In this document: in pieces, positions 15,090-23,806 of the stretch
Layout: each line of letters opens with the position of its first letter
Position numbering within the stretch: the stretch's first letter is position 1
Source of the DNA: Nitrospira sp.
GTDB taxonomy: Bacteria; Nitrospirota; Nitrospiria; Nitrospirales; Nitrospiraceae
DNA: 45,225 nt
Direction: 5' to 3'
Assembly (NCBI GenBank): GCA_016873435.1
Contig: VGXF01000012.1
Location: 1-45,225, forward strand
Position numbers and translations under genes: made by a program
Notes under the pieces: model-generated
What the model saw: only the letters and a program-made list of their open reading frames with translations
Told to the model about the DNA's origin: nothing
Databases searched by the model: none

Positions 15090-16063
15090 TGCCATTGCCC
15101 CCAAACCGAGCTACCTCGCCGAAATCGCACGACGTTCTCGTCTCGCTCGTGCGTTGGTTCGACGCCTGGGCCGGCGTAGAAGATATTCGTGAGACCGATC
15201 CCCAGCAGGTGGACTGGAGCCGCGTCGTTCCCTTCGTCGTCCTACACCTGATGTGCCTGGGGGTGATCTGGGTGGGCTGGAGTTGGACGGCCGTTGGAAC
15301 TGCCGCCGCGCTCTACGCTGCCCGCATGTTCGCCATCACCGGTTTTTACCACCGGTTTTTTTCCCACCGAGCCTTCAAAACCTCCCGCTGGTGCCAGCTT
15401 GCCTTTGCGATCCTCGGGGCTTCCGCCGTTCAGCGGGGTCCGCTCTGGTGGGCGGCGCATCACCGGCACCATCACCGCCATTCCGACCAAGCAGCCGACA
15501 TCCACTCGCCGCACCAGCACGGCCTGCTGTGGAGCCACATGGGATGGATCACCTCGCGCCCGAATTTCGTGACGAAGCGGAGGCTAGTACCCGACCTCGA
15601 TCTCTATCCCGAGCTGCGCTTTCTGGACCGGTTCGACGTTGCAGTGCCCGTCGCTTTAGCAGTTGGGCTTTACGCCCTTGGTGCCTGGCTGGCCATCCGC
15701 GCTCCGCACCTGGGCACCAGCGGCGCGCAGTTGCTGATCTGGGGCTTTTTCGTGTCGACGGTTGCGCTCTTCCACGGCACGAATACGATTAACTCGCTGG
15801 CCCACCGGTTTGGCTCACGGCGGTACGAGACGCCCGACGACAGTCGGAACAATCCCTGGCTAGCGCTGCTCACGTTCGGTGAAGGCTGGCACAACAACCA
15901 CCACCACTATCCGGCCTCCGCTCGCCAGGGATTCTATTGGTGGGAGATTGACCTGACCTATTATGGGCTGGTGATCATGTCGTGGCTGGGTCTGATCTGG
16001 GACCTCAAGACCGTACCCACGCGTGTGCGACGAGATGAAACTGGATCGGAGGTGACTGCATGA
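15086..16063 (+). CDS. Membrane fatty acid desaturase (acyl-CoA delta-9 type)
   Basis: Di-iron integral membrane desaturase that puts a cis double bond into an acyl chain using oxygen. The three histidine boxes are intact: HRFFSHR (89-95), HHRHHH (125-130) and EGWHNNHHHY (266-275). A fourth His-containing segment is HGTNTINSLAH. Four to five hydrophobic segments fit the usual topology, and 325 residues is the length of the stearoyl-CoA desaturase group. The actual position of the bond is not readable. It overlaps the genes on both sides by four bases. Within the operon it would provide the unsaturated substrate for the CFA-like methyltransferase. Confidence 0.92.
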   Translation: MMPLPPNRATSPKSHDVLVSLVRWFDAWAGVEDIRETDPQQVDWSRVVPFVVLHLMCLGVIWVGWSWTAVGTAAALYAARMFAITGFYHRFFSHRAFKTSRWCQLAFAILGASAVQRGPLWWAAHHRHHHRHSDQAADIHSPHQHGLLWSHMGWITSRPNFVTKRRLVPDLDLYPELRFLDRFDVAVPVALAVGLYALGAWLAIRAPHLGTSGAQLLIWGFFVSTVALFHGTNTINSLAHRFGSRRYETPDDSRNNPWLALLTFGEGWHNNHHHYPASARQGFYWWEIDLTYYGLVIMSWLGLIWDLKTVPTRVRRDETGSEVTA

Positions 16064-16476
16064 GCCAGCAGGTGGAATTGTTCAAATCTACCTTCAACAG
16101 TCTGACCAGCGCGAATATGGCTCTACTTGATAATCTTTATGCCAGCAACGTCGTGTTCGCTGATCCGTTTCACCACATCGCGGGACTGACGGCCCTACGG
16201 GCCTACTTCTTGCGGCAATACGAAGGCGTCATCCGCTGCACCTTCACGTTCGAGGAACAGGTCGTGCAGCGCGGGACGGCCATGCTGACCTGGACCATGC
16301 ACCTGGAGCATGCAAGGATTTCAAAGGGAGAGACGATCCATCTACCCGGGGCCTCGCACATCCGGTTTACCGACAAGGTGACGTACCATCGCGACTATTT
16401 TGATGCCGGCGAGTTTCTGTATGAGCGGTTGCCGGTCGTGGGCGGGCTCATACGGGCCATCAAGGGTCGCCTCTGA
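16060..16476 (+). CDS. SnoaL/NTF2-like small protein
   Basis: 138 residues with the pattern of a cone-shaped NTF2-like fold: FKSTFNSLTSANMALLDNLY, then VVFADPFHHIAGLTALRAYF, then VTYHRDYFDAGEFLYERLPV. Many relatives (SnoaL-like, often annotated nuclear transport factor 2 family) are isomerases or cyclases acting on small hydrophobic molecules, and others only bind ligands. The HRDYFDAG motif is usual in the type found beside SDR and FAD-oxidase genes. GGAGG precedes the ATG by 7 bases. It overlaps its neighbours by four bases and one base. Confidence 0.8.
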   Translation: MSQQVELFKSTFNSLTSANMALLDNLYASNVVFADPFHHIAGLTALRAYFLRQYEGVIRCTFTFEEQVVQRGTAMLTWTMHLEHARISKGETIHLPGASHIRFTDKVTYHRDYFDAGEFLYERLPVVGGLIRAIKGRL

Positions 16477-17246
16477 TGAACCGGTCCTATTTCACAGACC
16501 GACGTATCTGGATCACCGGCGCCTCGAGCGGCATTGGACGCGCCGTGGCACTTGAGTTGGACCGACGCGGGGCGATCATCATCGCGTCCGCCCGCAGTCA
16601 GGACGGTCTGAAGCAGTTGGCGAGGGACGCCGGCAGCGGCCGCGTGCACTCGCTGTCACTGGATGTGACCGACCGCCAGGCCACGTTGGCCGCGGCTCAG
16701 ACGATCCAGCAGGAAGTGGGCGGACTGGATATTGCCTTCTTCAACGCCGGCACCTGCGAGTATGTGGACGTCGCCCGCTTTGACAGCGCGATGTTTGAAC
16801 GGGTCCTGCAAACCAACTTCTTAGGCATGGTCTATGGCATCGAAGCGGCTCTACCGTTGCTGCGGCGTTCGGCGCATCCGCACCTTGTCGGTATGAGCAG
16901 CACTGTGGCCTATGGCGGCCTGCCCCGCGCGGAGGCCTACGGCGCTTCCAAGGCGGCCATCAAGCACATGCTCGAATCGCTGCGCATTGACCTCGTGCAG
17001 GACCACATTCCAGTCTCGATCATCTGCCCGGGGTTTGTGGAAACCCCGCTCACGGATCGCAACGATTTTCCCATGCCCTTCGCCATCAGCGCGGATCTCG
17101 CCGCACGCTATATCGCTGACGGCATCGCCGCACAGACGCATGAGATTCATTTTCCCAAGCGCTTCAGCCTGGCATTTAAGCTGCTGGCCCTCCTGCCCAG
17201 CCGGCTTTACACGGCTGTCGGCTCGAAAATGGTCAAGTCAGCATGA
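16476..17246 (+). CDS. Short-chain dehydrogenase/reductase
   Basis: Classical NAD(P)-dependent SDR, 256 residues. The cofactor motif is TGASSGIG (14-21), the NAG block is FFNAGT, and the catalytic group is Ser141/142, Tyr155 and Lys159 (EAYGASKAA). The C-terminal LAFKLLALLPSRLYTAVGSK is hydrophobic and basic and may attach to the membrane, as in family members that act on lipids. Substrate unknown. It overlaps the preceding gene by one base and the following one by four. SDRs of this kind are regularly found with the FAD protein and DUF1365 that follow. Confidence 0.9.
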   Translation: MNRSYFTDRRIWITGASSGIGRAVALELDRRGAIIIASARSQDGLKQLARDAGSGRVHSLSLDVTDRQATLAAAQTIQQEVGGLDIAFFNAGTCEYVDVARFDSAMFERVLQTNFLGMVYGIEAALPLLRRSAHPHLVGMSSTVAYGGLPRAEAYGASKAAIKHMLESLRIDLVQDHIPVSIICPGFVETPLTDRNDFPMPFAISADLAARYIADGIAAQTHEIHFPKRFSLAFKLLALLPSRLYTAVGSKMVKSA

Positions 17247-18490
17247 AGATTGCCGTCGTCGGCACTGGCATTGCGGGAATGGTTGCGGCCTACCTGCTTC
17301 ACCAGGAGCACGAGATCACGGTCTTTGAGGCGAACGATTACATCGGCGGCCACACCAACACGATTGACGTTGAGCAGGACGGCTCGACCTACGCCGTGGA
17401 TACCGGTTTCATCGTCTACAACGACTGGACCTATCCCCATTTCGTCGCGCTCCTGGCCAAACTCGGTATCGCCTCCCAACCCAGCACCATGAGCTTTAGC
17501 GTCAAAGACGACGCGAGCGGACTGGAATACAACGGCACGACCCTCAATACACTCTTTGCGCAGCGGCGCAATCTACTTCGCCCGTCATTTTACCGGATGA
17601 TCACCGACATCCTGAGATTTAACCGTGAGGCGCGGGCGCTGCTCGACGCCGGCGACGACACGACGACCCTGCACGAGTACCTGACCGCCAATCGCTATTC
17701 GGCGGAATTTAGAGAGCACTACATCATCCCGATGGGGGCCGCCATCTGGTCCACCGATCCCGTCCAAATGGGGAATTTTCCCGCCCGCTACTTCGTCCGC
17801 TTTTTTGACAACCACGGCATGCTCAGCGTCGACAACCGTCCCCAATGGCGCGTCGTCCAGGGTGGCTCCAAACAATACGTGGAGGCACTGACCCGGCCTT
17901 ACCGTTCGCGCATTCGCCTGTGCTGTCCCGTCCGTTCCATTCGACGATTTCCCGACCATGTGGCCGTCGGGACGGCGGACGGCCGGGAGCGGTTCGATCA
18001 GGTCATCATGGCCACCCACAGCGATCAGGCCCTGGCGCTGCTGGCTGACCCAACCGGCGCGGAGCGCGACATTCTCGGGGCCATCCGCTTTCAGGCCAAC
18101 GAGGCAGTGTTGCACATGGACCGATCCCTGCTGCCAAAGCGTCGTCTGGCCTGGGCCAGTTGGAACTATCACCTCTCCAACAAACTGGCTAACCGGGTCG
18201 CCGTAACCTATCACATGAACACCTTGCAGAACCTTCGTGCGCCCCGCGAATTTTGCGTGACCCTGAATCGATCAGAGGCCATCGATCCGGCAGCCATCAT
18301 CAAGCGGATCACCTACCATCACCCGGTCTACACGCGCGAAGCGGTGGCCGCGCAACGGCGGCACGCGGAGATCAACGGCGTGCAGCGTACCTATTATTGC
18401 GGCGCCTATTGGAACTATGGCTTCCACGAGGATGGCGTGAAGAGCGCCTTGGCCGTCTGCGGACACTTCGGGAAGGGCTTGGACTCGTGA
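17243..18490 (+). CDS. FAD-dependent amine-oxidase-like protein (NAD/FAD-binding)
   Basis: 415 residues with an N-terminal FAD motif [15 protein letters not shown] (5-19) and the following GGHTNTIDV block, typical of the flavin amine oxidase/phytoene desaturase superfamily. [15 protein letters not shown] and [12 protein letters not shown] are hallmarks of the subgroup encoded next to DUF1365 and CFA-like genes. It could dehydrogenate or isomerise a modified acyl chain; the true substrate is unknown. It overlaps the SDR gene by four bases and the DUF1365 gene by four bases (GTGA). No signal peptide, so it is cytosolic or at the membrane face. Confidence 0.88.
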   Translation: MKIAVVGTGIAGMVAAYLLHQEHEITVFEANDYIGGHTNTIDVEQDGSTYAVDTGFIVYNDWTYPHFVALLAKLGIASQPSTMSFSVKDDASGLEYNGTTLNTLFAQRRNLLRPSFYRMITDILRFNREARALLDAGDDTTTLHEYLTANRYSAEFREHYIIPMGAAIWSTDPVQMGNFPARYFVRFFDNHGMLSVDNRPQWRVVQGGSKQYVEALTRPYRSRIRLCCPVRSIRRFPDHVAVGTADGRERFDQVIMATHSDQALALLADPTGAERDILGAIRFQANEAVLHMDRSLLPKRRLAWASWNYHLSNKLANRVAVTYHMNTLQNLRAPREFCVTLNRSEAIDPAAIIKRITYHHPVYTREAVAAQRRHAEINGVQRTYYCGAYWNYGFHEDGVKSALAVCGHFGKGLDS

Positions 18491-19275
18491 AGAGCGGCAT
18501 CTACGAAGGCCTGGTCCGGCACCGCCGCTTTGCCCCCGCGCGGCACTCGTTCCAATATAAGATCTTCATGATGTATCTGGACCTGGACGAATTGCCGACG
18601 CTCTTTGATCGGCACTGGTTTTGGTCGGACCGACGGTTCAACCTGGCCTGGTTTCGCCGCAAGGACCATTACGGCAATCCGGGCATCCCGCTCGCACAGG
18701 CGATCCGCGACCTGGTCGAGGAACGCACCGGGGTGCGCCCGCGCGGCCCCATCCGCCTGCTCACCCACCTGCGCTACTTTGGCTACTGCTTCAACCCCGT
18801 CAGTTTCTATTACTGCTTTGATACAACCGCCCAACAGGTGGATACGATCGTCGCCGAAGTGCACAACACGCCTTGGGGCGAGCAGCACTGCTACGTCCTC
18901 GATCAAACCCGCAACGAAGGACACGGGACACACAAGCGCTTCCGGTTCGACAAGCAGTTCCACGTCTCGCCCTTTATGGACATGGATGTCCGCTATGACT
19001 GGCGGTTCATCGAGCCGCGCGCGCAGCTCGCCGTGCACATGGACAACCTCAACGGGACAGGTAAGTTTTTTGACGCGACGATGGCCCTGGCCCGCCGCGA
19101 GCTCAGCACCGTCGCCCTTGCCCGAGTACTGCTGCGGTATCCCCTGATGACCCTCCAGGTCATCGCGGGCATCCACTGGCAGGCCCTGTCCCTCTGGCTC
19201 AAACGATGTCCTGTCTACGGCCATCCTTGGAAAAAGAAAGCGGCGCCCACGGCAACGGCGCCGGGAAAAGCATGA
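18487..19275 (+). CDS. DUF1365 protein
   Basis: 262 residues starting at a GTG that overlaps the previous stop (GTGA) and reads [20 protein letters not shown], which is the usual DUF1365 N-terminus. A longer upstream frame exists only as a shadow of the FAD gene. Diagnostic blocks are [20 protein letters not shown] and [16 protein letters not shown], with conserved aromatic and cysteine residues. Function is unknown, but the gene is nearly always coupled to the FAD protein and CFA-like methyltransferase, as here (four-base overlaps on both sides), so it is probably part of one lipid-modifying step. A possible membrane-associated segment lies near the C-terminus ([20 protein letters not shown]). 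Confidence 0.9.
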   Translation: MKSGIYEGLVRHRRFAPARHSFQYKIFMMYLDLDELPTLFDRHWFWSDRRFNLAWFRRKDHYGNPGIPLAQAIRDLVEERTGVRPRGPIRLLTHLRYFGYCFNPVSFYYCFDTTAQQVDTIVAEVHNTPWGEQHCYVLDQTRNEGHGTHKRFRFDKQFHVSPFMDMDVRYDWRFIEPRAQLAVHMDNLNGTGKFFDATMALARRELSTVALARVLLRYPLMTLQVIAGIHWQALSLWLKRCPVYGHPWKKKAAPTATAPGKA

Positions 19276-20564
19276 GCCGTTCGTCCACGACCACGGCATC
19301 CCGGTCCGCGCGAACGGCCGCACCGGGCTGGTTCGACCGGCTGGCGCGCGCTGCAGTCCATGCCAGACTTCGCGGCCTGCGACAGGGACGCCTCACCATC
19401 ATCGAGGGCGATGCGCCATTGACCTTTGGCGCCCCCTCCGCCAGTACATCGCACTGCGCCACAATCACAATCCTTGATCCCTCGTGCTATGGCGACATCG
19501 CCTTCGGCGGGAGCATCGGCGCCGGCGAGACCTACATGCTCGGGCTCTGGCTCTGCGACGACCTCACGGCCCTCGTCCGGATCTTTGTGGCCAACCGGAA
19601 CGTGATGGACGAGATGGAAACTGGTCTGGCCCGGTTGACGGCCCCCCTGCGCAAGCTGGGGCACTGGGTAAACCGCAACACAAAATCGGGTAGCCGGCGC
19701 AACATCGCTGCGCATTACGACCTCGGCAACGATTTCTTCTCGCTCGTCCTGGACGACACAATGATGTATTCCTGCGCCATCTTCGAACGGCCAGATGTTC
19801 CCCTCCGCGACGCCTCCATTGCAAAAAACGATCTCATCTGCCGTAAGCTCGATCTTTTACCAACAGATCATCTGCTCGAGATCGGGACGGGCTGGGGCGG
19901 CTTCGCCATTCATGCTGCCGCCCGCTACGGCTGTCGGGTGACCACGACAACCATCTCGCAGCAGCAGTACGACCTGGCTGTGCGGCGGATCGCCGAGGCG
20001 GGGCTCTCGGACCGTATTACGGTGATCCAGCGGGACTACCGCGACCTACGGGGGCTGGGCCTGCAGTTTGACAAGATTGTCTCCATCGAGATGATCGAGG
20101 CGGTCGGCCACGCGTACTACGATACCTATTTCGCCTGCTGCAGCGACCTACTGAAACCGGACGGCCGGGTGCTCATCCAGGCCATCACAATCGATGACCG
20201 CCAGTATGACCGCGCGAGGCGCTCCGTGGATTTCATCCAGCGGTTTATCTTCCCGGGCAGCTGTATCCCCTCCGTCACAGCCCTGTGCCAGTCCATCGCG
20301 CGGGCTTCCGAGCTACGGCTCTTCGGGCTGGAGGACATCGGGGCTCATTACCCGCCGACCCTACGGGGCTGGAGAGCGCACCTCGTCGCCAATACAGCCC
20401 GGCTGCGCGAGCTGGGCTATTCCGACGCCTTCATCCGCCTGTGGGAGTTCTATCTCTGCTACTGCGAAGGCGGGTTTCTGGAACGGGCCATCAGTGACGT
20501 GCATTTGGTGCTGACCAAGCCATTAGCCAGGCCGATCCACAACACATGCCGCGTGACATGCTGA
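19272..20564 (+). CDS. cfa: Cyclopropane-fatty-acyl-phospholipid synthase-like methyltransferase
   Basis: SAM-dependent enzyme that adds a one-carbon unit across the double bond of a phospholipid acyl chain. 430 residues: an N-terminal lipid-binding domain, [20 protein letters not shown] (148-167), the SAM motif [11 protein letters not shown] (201-211) and the C-terminal [10 protein letters not shown] (397-406), whose Cys398 matches the conserved CFA cysteine. Related enzymes make cyclopropane rings, methylene branches or the methyl group of furan fatty acids, and sequence alone does not tell these apart. I start at the ATG overlapping the DUF1365 stop (ATGA). The longer frame back to 19206 is a shadow. 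Confidence 0.92.
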   Translation: MSRSSTTTASRSARTAAPGWFDRLARAAVHARLRGLRQGRLTIIEGDAPLTFGAPSASTSHCATITILDPSCYGDIAFGGSIGAGETYMLGLWLCDDLTALVRIFVANRNVMDEMETGLARLTAPLRKLGHWVNRNTKSGSRRNIAAHYDLGNDFFSLVLDDTMMYSCAIFERPDVPLRDASIAKNDLICRKLDLLPTDHLLEIGTGWGGFAIHAAARYGCRVTTTTISQQQYDLAVRRIAEAGLSDRITVIQRDYRDLRGLGLQFDKIVSIEMIEAVGHAYYDTYFACCSDLLKPDGRVLIQAITIDDRQYDRARRSVDFIQRFIFPGSCIPSVTALCQSIARASELRLFGLEDIGAHYPPTLRGWRAHLVANTARLRELGYSDAFIRLWEFYLCYCEGGFLERAISDVHLVLTKPLARPIHNTCRVTC

Positions 20565-21088
20565 AAAATCTTGCCAATGTTGTTACCTTCCAAGCCGGCT
20601 GGTTCACGTGCGTATTGGGGGCTGCCACCGATCATGGCTGGGCAGGACCGCTTGCCTGCATCATTTATCTCGCCTCACATTTGTGGCACCTACCGGACCC
20701 TGCCCGTTATCTGCGTTTCTGCACCGTCGTGGGGTTCCTGGGCTTGGCGATTGATTCGACACTGGGCGCATTCGGCATTATTACCTTTCACGCTTCACCA
20801 TTGCCCGGCTGGGTCTGCCCTCCGTGGCTGACTGCGCTCTGGATGATGTTTGCCGGCACATTACCTCTCTCCCTCAACTGGCTGACTGAACGGCCGAGAT
20901 TGGCCGCTCTGCTCGGCGCGCTGGGTGGGCCGGCCAGCTACTATGCTGGCGCATCGCTTGGCGCTATCGATCTTTATAACCCTTCCGTCACAAGCCTGCT
21001 GATTCTGGCCGTTGTCTGGGGTATCCTCATGCCGGCGCTGCTGCGCCTGAAGAATAGGATGGGACTGCAGACGTTGCCTGCTTCATGA
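20546..21088 (+). CDS. DUF2878 membrane protein
   Basis: 180 residues with about five transmembrane segments (LANVVTFQAGWFTCVLGAAT, then the regions near 30-50, 55-78, 88-108 and 148-168). The opening NVVTFQAGWFTCVLG and PPWLTALWMMFAGTLP are typical of DUF2878. Function unknown. It is a standard partner of the DUF1365/CFA-like group in other bacteria and so presumably a membrane component of the same process. The start overlaps the CFA-like gene by 19 bases. An alternative ATG at 20558 would shorten the overlap to 7. It overlaps the following gene by four bases. Confidence 0.82.
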   Translation: MPRDMLKNLANVVTFQAGWFTCVLGAATDHGWAGPLACIIYLASHLWHLPDPARYLRFCTVVGFLGLAIDSTLGAFGIITFHASPLPGWVCPPWLTALWMMFAGTLPLSLNWLTERPRLAALLGALGGPASYYAGASLGAIDLYNPSVTSLLILAVVWGILMPALLRLKNRMGLQTLPAS

Positions 21089-21879
21089 CCTCATCCAACC
21101 CGCCGCTGATCATTCTGGGGACCGGCTATACGGGCCGCGTGCTGTTCCGGCAGGCGCGAGCCGGGGGCCGCATTGTCTTCGCCGCCAGCCGCCACCCGGA
21201 GAACCATTTAACGGGCATTCCGCCCGAGCAGCGCCTCCGGTTCGATTTCCATGACGAGCGCACCTGGCGCGCGCTTCCCGCGCAGGCCGATGCGGTCCTA
21301 ACCTTTCCCCCCGTGCCGCCGGACACCGCCTGCGCCTTCGGCAAGCAGGTCCTCCCGCGCCTGCGTCAACTGGTCGTGCTCGGCTCCACATCTGCGTATG
21401 ACGGCTCGCCGCAGGCCATACGCGGCGACATTGTGGAGGAAACCGCTCCGGTGGACCGCTCCATCGCCCGTGTGCAAAGCGAGGAGCTGCTGCGCGAGCA
21501 GTATGGGGCGATCGTGCTGCGCGTGGCCGGCATCTACGGCCCAGGCCGCAACCCGCTCGACTGGATCCGGCAGGGCCGTGTTGGGTACTCAAACCGCTTC
21601 GTCAATCTGATCCACATCGACGATCTGGCTGCCATTATTATGACTGTGCTCGAACGCGGACAGCCGGGGGAGCCCTACAATGTCAGTGACGGCACACCGC
21701 GCCGCTGGTCGGAGATCATGGACACAGCCGCCGCGCGCTGGGGTACGCCGAAACCGCTGCCCGCGGATCCGACTCCGGGCAAGCGGATCAGCAATAGAAA
21801 ATTGCTCGACGCCTTGCGGTATACTGTCAGGCATCCGGATCTCTTTGCAGCGCTAGACGAACTGGAGATTGCACGCTAA
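21085..21879 (+). CDS. NAD(P)-dependent epimerase/dehydratase-like protein
   Basis: 264 residues, extended SDR fold with an unusual glycine motif LGTGYTGRVLF (11-21) in place of GGxGxxG, the VVLGSTSAYDGS serine block, and RVAGIYGPGRNPLD. The usual YxxxK catalytic pair is not evident, so it may be an atypical or non-catalytic member, similar to YeeZ-type proteins. Substrate unknown. It overlaps DUF2878 by four bases and CbiX by one base. It shares the epimerase superfamily with the TIGR01777 gene at 9.6-10.5 kb but is not a close copy. Confidence 0.82.
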   Translation: MTSSNPPLIILGTGYTGRVLFRQARAGGRIVFAASRHPENHLTGIPPEQRLRFDFHDERTWRALPAQADAVLTFPPVPPDTACAFGKQVLPRLRQLVVLGSTSAYDGSPQAIRGDIVEETAPVDRSIARVQSEELLREQYGAIVLRVAGIYGPGRNPLDWIRQGRVGYSNRFVNLIHIDDLAAIIMTVLERGQPGEPYNVSDGTPRRWSEIMDTAAARWGTPKPLPADPTPGKRISNRKLLDALRYTVRHPDLFAALDELEIAR

Positions 21880-22397
21880 TGCGCGCAGTGGTGCTGATCG
21901 GACATGGCGGCGTCCCGAAGGACTGCCCGCACGAGCTGGTACGGAAGCTCAAGCAACTGGAAGCACAGCGGCGCGCCGCCGGCATACCCATGTCGAATGA
22001 AGAGCGTGAGTTGGATCAGCAGATTCGACGCTGGCCGCGCACGCCGAAGAACGATCCGTATAAAGTTGGCCTGGAATCCCTCGCTGACCAACTCCGTTTG
22101 CTGTTGAAGCCCGACAAGCTCGCCATTGCCTACAACGAATTCTGTGCGCCGACGCTTGAGGAAGCCGTCGAAGATTTAATCAAGGACGGCATCAGGGACA
22201 TCACGGTGATCTCGTCCATGTTCACCGCTGGCGGTTCGCACGCCGAGGTCGAGATTCCGGAAATTGTTGCCGACCTGAAACGGATTCATCCGAACGCGAC
22301 GATCCGCTACGCCTGGCCCTTCGACCAGAAGCTCGTGGCCACCATGATGGCTACGCACCTGAAGCAGTTTGCGCCACAAACCCCGAACAAGCTTTAG
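21879..22397 (+). CDS. CbiX/SirB-like chelatase-family protein
   Basis: 172 residues of the CbiX (sirohydrochlorin cobalt/iron chelatase) superfamily: VVLIGHGGVPKDCP at the N-terminus, with the metal-site histidine, and later VISSMFTAGGSHAEVEIPEI, which holds the second histidine. Single-domain members insert Co or Fe into sirohydrochlorin or are of unknown specificity. Residues 35-70, rich in charge, are an insertion compared with short CbiX proteins. It is the last gene of the operon, with a one-base overlap to the epimerase. Its stop codon overlaps the stop of the convergent gene, with no terminator between. Confidence 0.8.
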   Translation: MRAVVLIGHGGVPKDCPHELVRKLKQLEAQRRAAGIPMSNEERELDQQIRRWPRTPKNDPYKVGLESLADQLRLLLKPDKLAIAYNEFCAPTLEEAVEDLIKDGIRDITVISSMFTAGGSHAEVEIPEIVADLKRIHPNATIRYAWPFDQKLVATMMATHLKQFAPQTPNKL

Positions 22398-22861
22398 ACA
22401 TACTCCGAGTCGGAGCGGTCGCGCGTGGAGCGCACCTGCGAACTGAGCGCGTCACACAACGTCTGGCTCTCGTGGTCCAGTTGCGCGGCCTCGCTGTCCG
22501 ACAAAATCCGGGCGTCCTTCGGCTCGAGCTCGATTCGATAGTGATTCTTCCGAACCGAGAACCACTCGATGTAGGGATGAGGTGTGAGGTTGGGATGTGG
22601 GTCGAAAGAGATGAGATTGACTTCTCCGACCTGGGGCGATTCCATATCACCAATCACATGGCCGGCCAGGTCGTCGTCTTCGAACCGGGGATTGCTGAAT
22701 CGAATCGCCTTGCCGGCGATCTCGCCACGAAAATTTCCTTTTAGATAGAGATCCACCGAGCCGATCACCGCAAAGGTGATGCGACCGACCACGCAGCCCT
22801 CGACGCGGTTATCCAGCCAGCCCTCCCTGACCCATCTGCTATTGCCGAATTTCTGCGCCAT
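22394..22861 (-). CDS. Hypothetical protein, 155 residues
   Basis: Starts at the ATG at 22861 (MAQKFGNSRWVREGWLDNRV), with AAGG four bases and GAAGGG further upstream. A much longer frame on the same strand only shadows the EamA gene. The sequence is soluble, beta-rich in the first half (GRITFAVIGSVDLYLKGNF) and acidic in the second, ending in a helix with RSTRDRSDSEYV. No family recognised. It lies 8 bases downstream of the EamA stop and may be co-transcribed with it. It ends three bases into the stop codon of the CbiX gene on the other strand. Confidence 0.72.
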   Translation of the reverse strand: MAQKFGNSRWVREGWLDNRVEGCVVGRITFAVIGSVDLYLKGNFRGEIAGKAIRFSNPRFEDDDLAGHVIGDMESPQVGEVNLISFDPHPNLTPHPYIEWFSVRKNHYRIELEPKDARILSDSEAAQLDHESQTLCDALSSQVRSTRDRSDSEYV

Positions 22862-22869
22862 TTTACCTT

Positions 22870-23721
22870 TTACCCTTCTACCCCGTGGCCCCTGTCGCCC
22901 GGCGCTAGCCCGCCCATAATGACCGCAGCCAGAATGAGTGCACTGCCGATCCAGCCCTGCGCACTCATCTGCTCGCCGAGAAAGTACCAGGACAACCAGG
23001 CCGCGAAGGCGGGCTCGAGCGAAAAGACCAGCGCCACCTGCTGCGCAGGCAGCACCCGTTGCGCCCATACTTGTATCGCAAAGGCCAGTGTCGCGAGCCC
23101 GCCCGTCACGGCCAATCCGACCAATAAGACACCGCTTGGCTGGAGCTGCGCAGATGTCGGCCTCTCGATGAGCATAGCCGGGGCCAGCACGGTCGTGACC
23201 AAAATCATCTGCCAAAGGAAAAATAGCGCCGCCTCCCCGCGGCGTGAATAGCTCTCCATGCAGGCAATGTGTCCGCCAAAGGCGGCGGCGCAGGCCAGCG
23301 TCCAGAGATCGCCAACGTTCATGTCCAGCGATGGCGTGACCAGAAACCAGAGCCCGACCAGGGCCAACCCGGCGGAGAACCAGGTCCGTCCCTGGAACCG
23401 CCTTAAAAAGATCGGCACGAAAATTACATAGAGCACCGTGATGAAGGCCGAGTTGGATGCGGTGGTGTATTGAAGGCCGACGGTCTGCGTAACGTAGCCC
23501 GCGAACAAAAACAGTGTCGCGATTCCGCTCATGCGCAGAATATCGCGGTCGGCCCTCAACCGCCCGCCCATCAGCAGAAAGATACCGACGGCCAGGACTG
23601 TCCCCAAACCGAACCGCAGGCACATGAACGAGAACGGCGGAATCTGCGCGAGCGCGGCTTTTGTGGCAGGGAACGTCGCACCCCAGATCAGCGTGGTCAG
23701 GATGAGGGCAAAACGGGGCAT
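22870..23721 (-). CDS. EamA/DMT-family transporter
   Basis: 283 residues (ATG; one GTG codon further upstream is also possible). Ten hydrophobic segments make two EamA repeats: the first opens FALILTTLIWGATFPATKAA, the second starts near WTLACAAAFGGHIACMESYS. LEPAFAAWLSWYFLGEQM is the conserved end block. Drug/metabolite exporters of this type usually export amino acids or small metabolites; the substrate cannot be told. It is followed closely by a 155-residue hypothetical gene. The start has no Shine-Dalgarno sequence, and the upstream 85 bases (23722-23806) are AT-rich and contain a copy of the ACGATGAA repeat word. Confidence 0.88.
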   Translation of the reverse strand: MPRFALILTTLIWGATFPATKAALAQIPPFSFMCLRFGLGTVLAVGIFLLMGGRLRADRDILRMSGIATLFLFAGYVTQTVGLQYTTASNSAFITVLYVIFVPIFLRRFQGRTWFSAGLALVGLWFLVTPSLDMNVGDLWTLACAAAFGGHIACMESYSRRGEAALFFLWQMILVTTVLAPAMLIERPTSAQLQPSGVLLVGLAVTGGLATLAFAIQVWAQRVLPAQQVALVFSLEPAFAAWLSWYFLGEQMSAQGWIGSALILAAVIMGGLAPGDRGHGVEG

Positions 23722-23806
23722 CACTCAAATTTTGAATGATGCACGATGAATTGTGACTGAACTCCCCACTTCAACATTTCACATTCACAATTCAAAAAAT
23801 TAAGGA

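Noticed and set aside
18253-18486. Upstream extension of the DUF1365 frame
   Set aside because: Lies inside the FAD gene in another frame; family similarity starts at the GTG at 18487.
19206-19271. Upstream extension of the CFA-like gene
   Set aside because: Overlaps the DUF1365 gene; the ATGA junction at 19272 is the natural start.
22394-23728. 444-codon frame on the minus strand spanning the EamA gene
   Set aside because: Its first two thirds only shadow the EamA transporter in another frame and read as Arg/Gly-rich nonsense; only the last 155 codons form a plausible gene.
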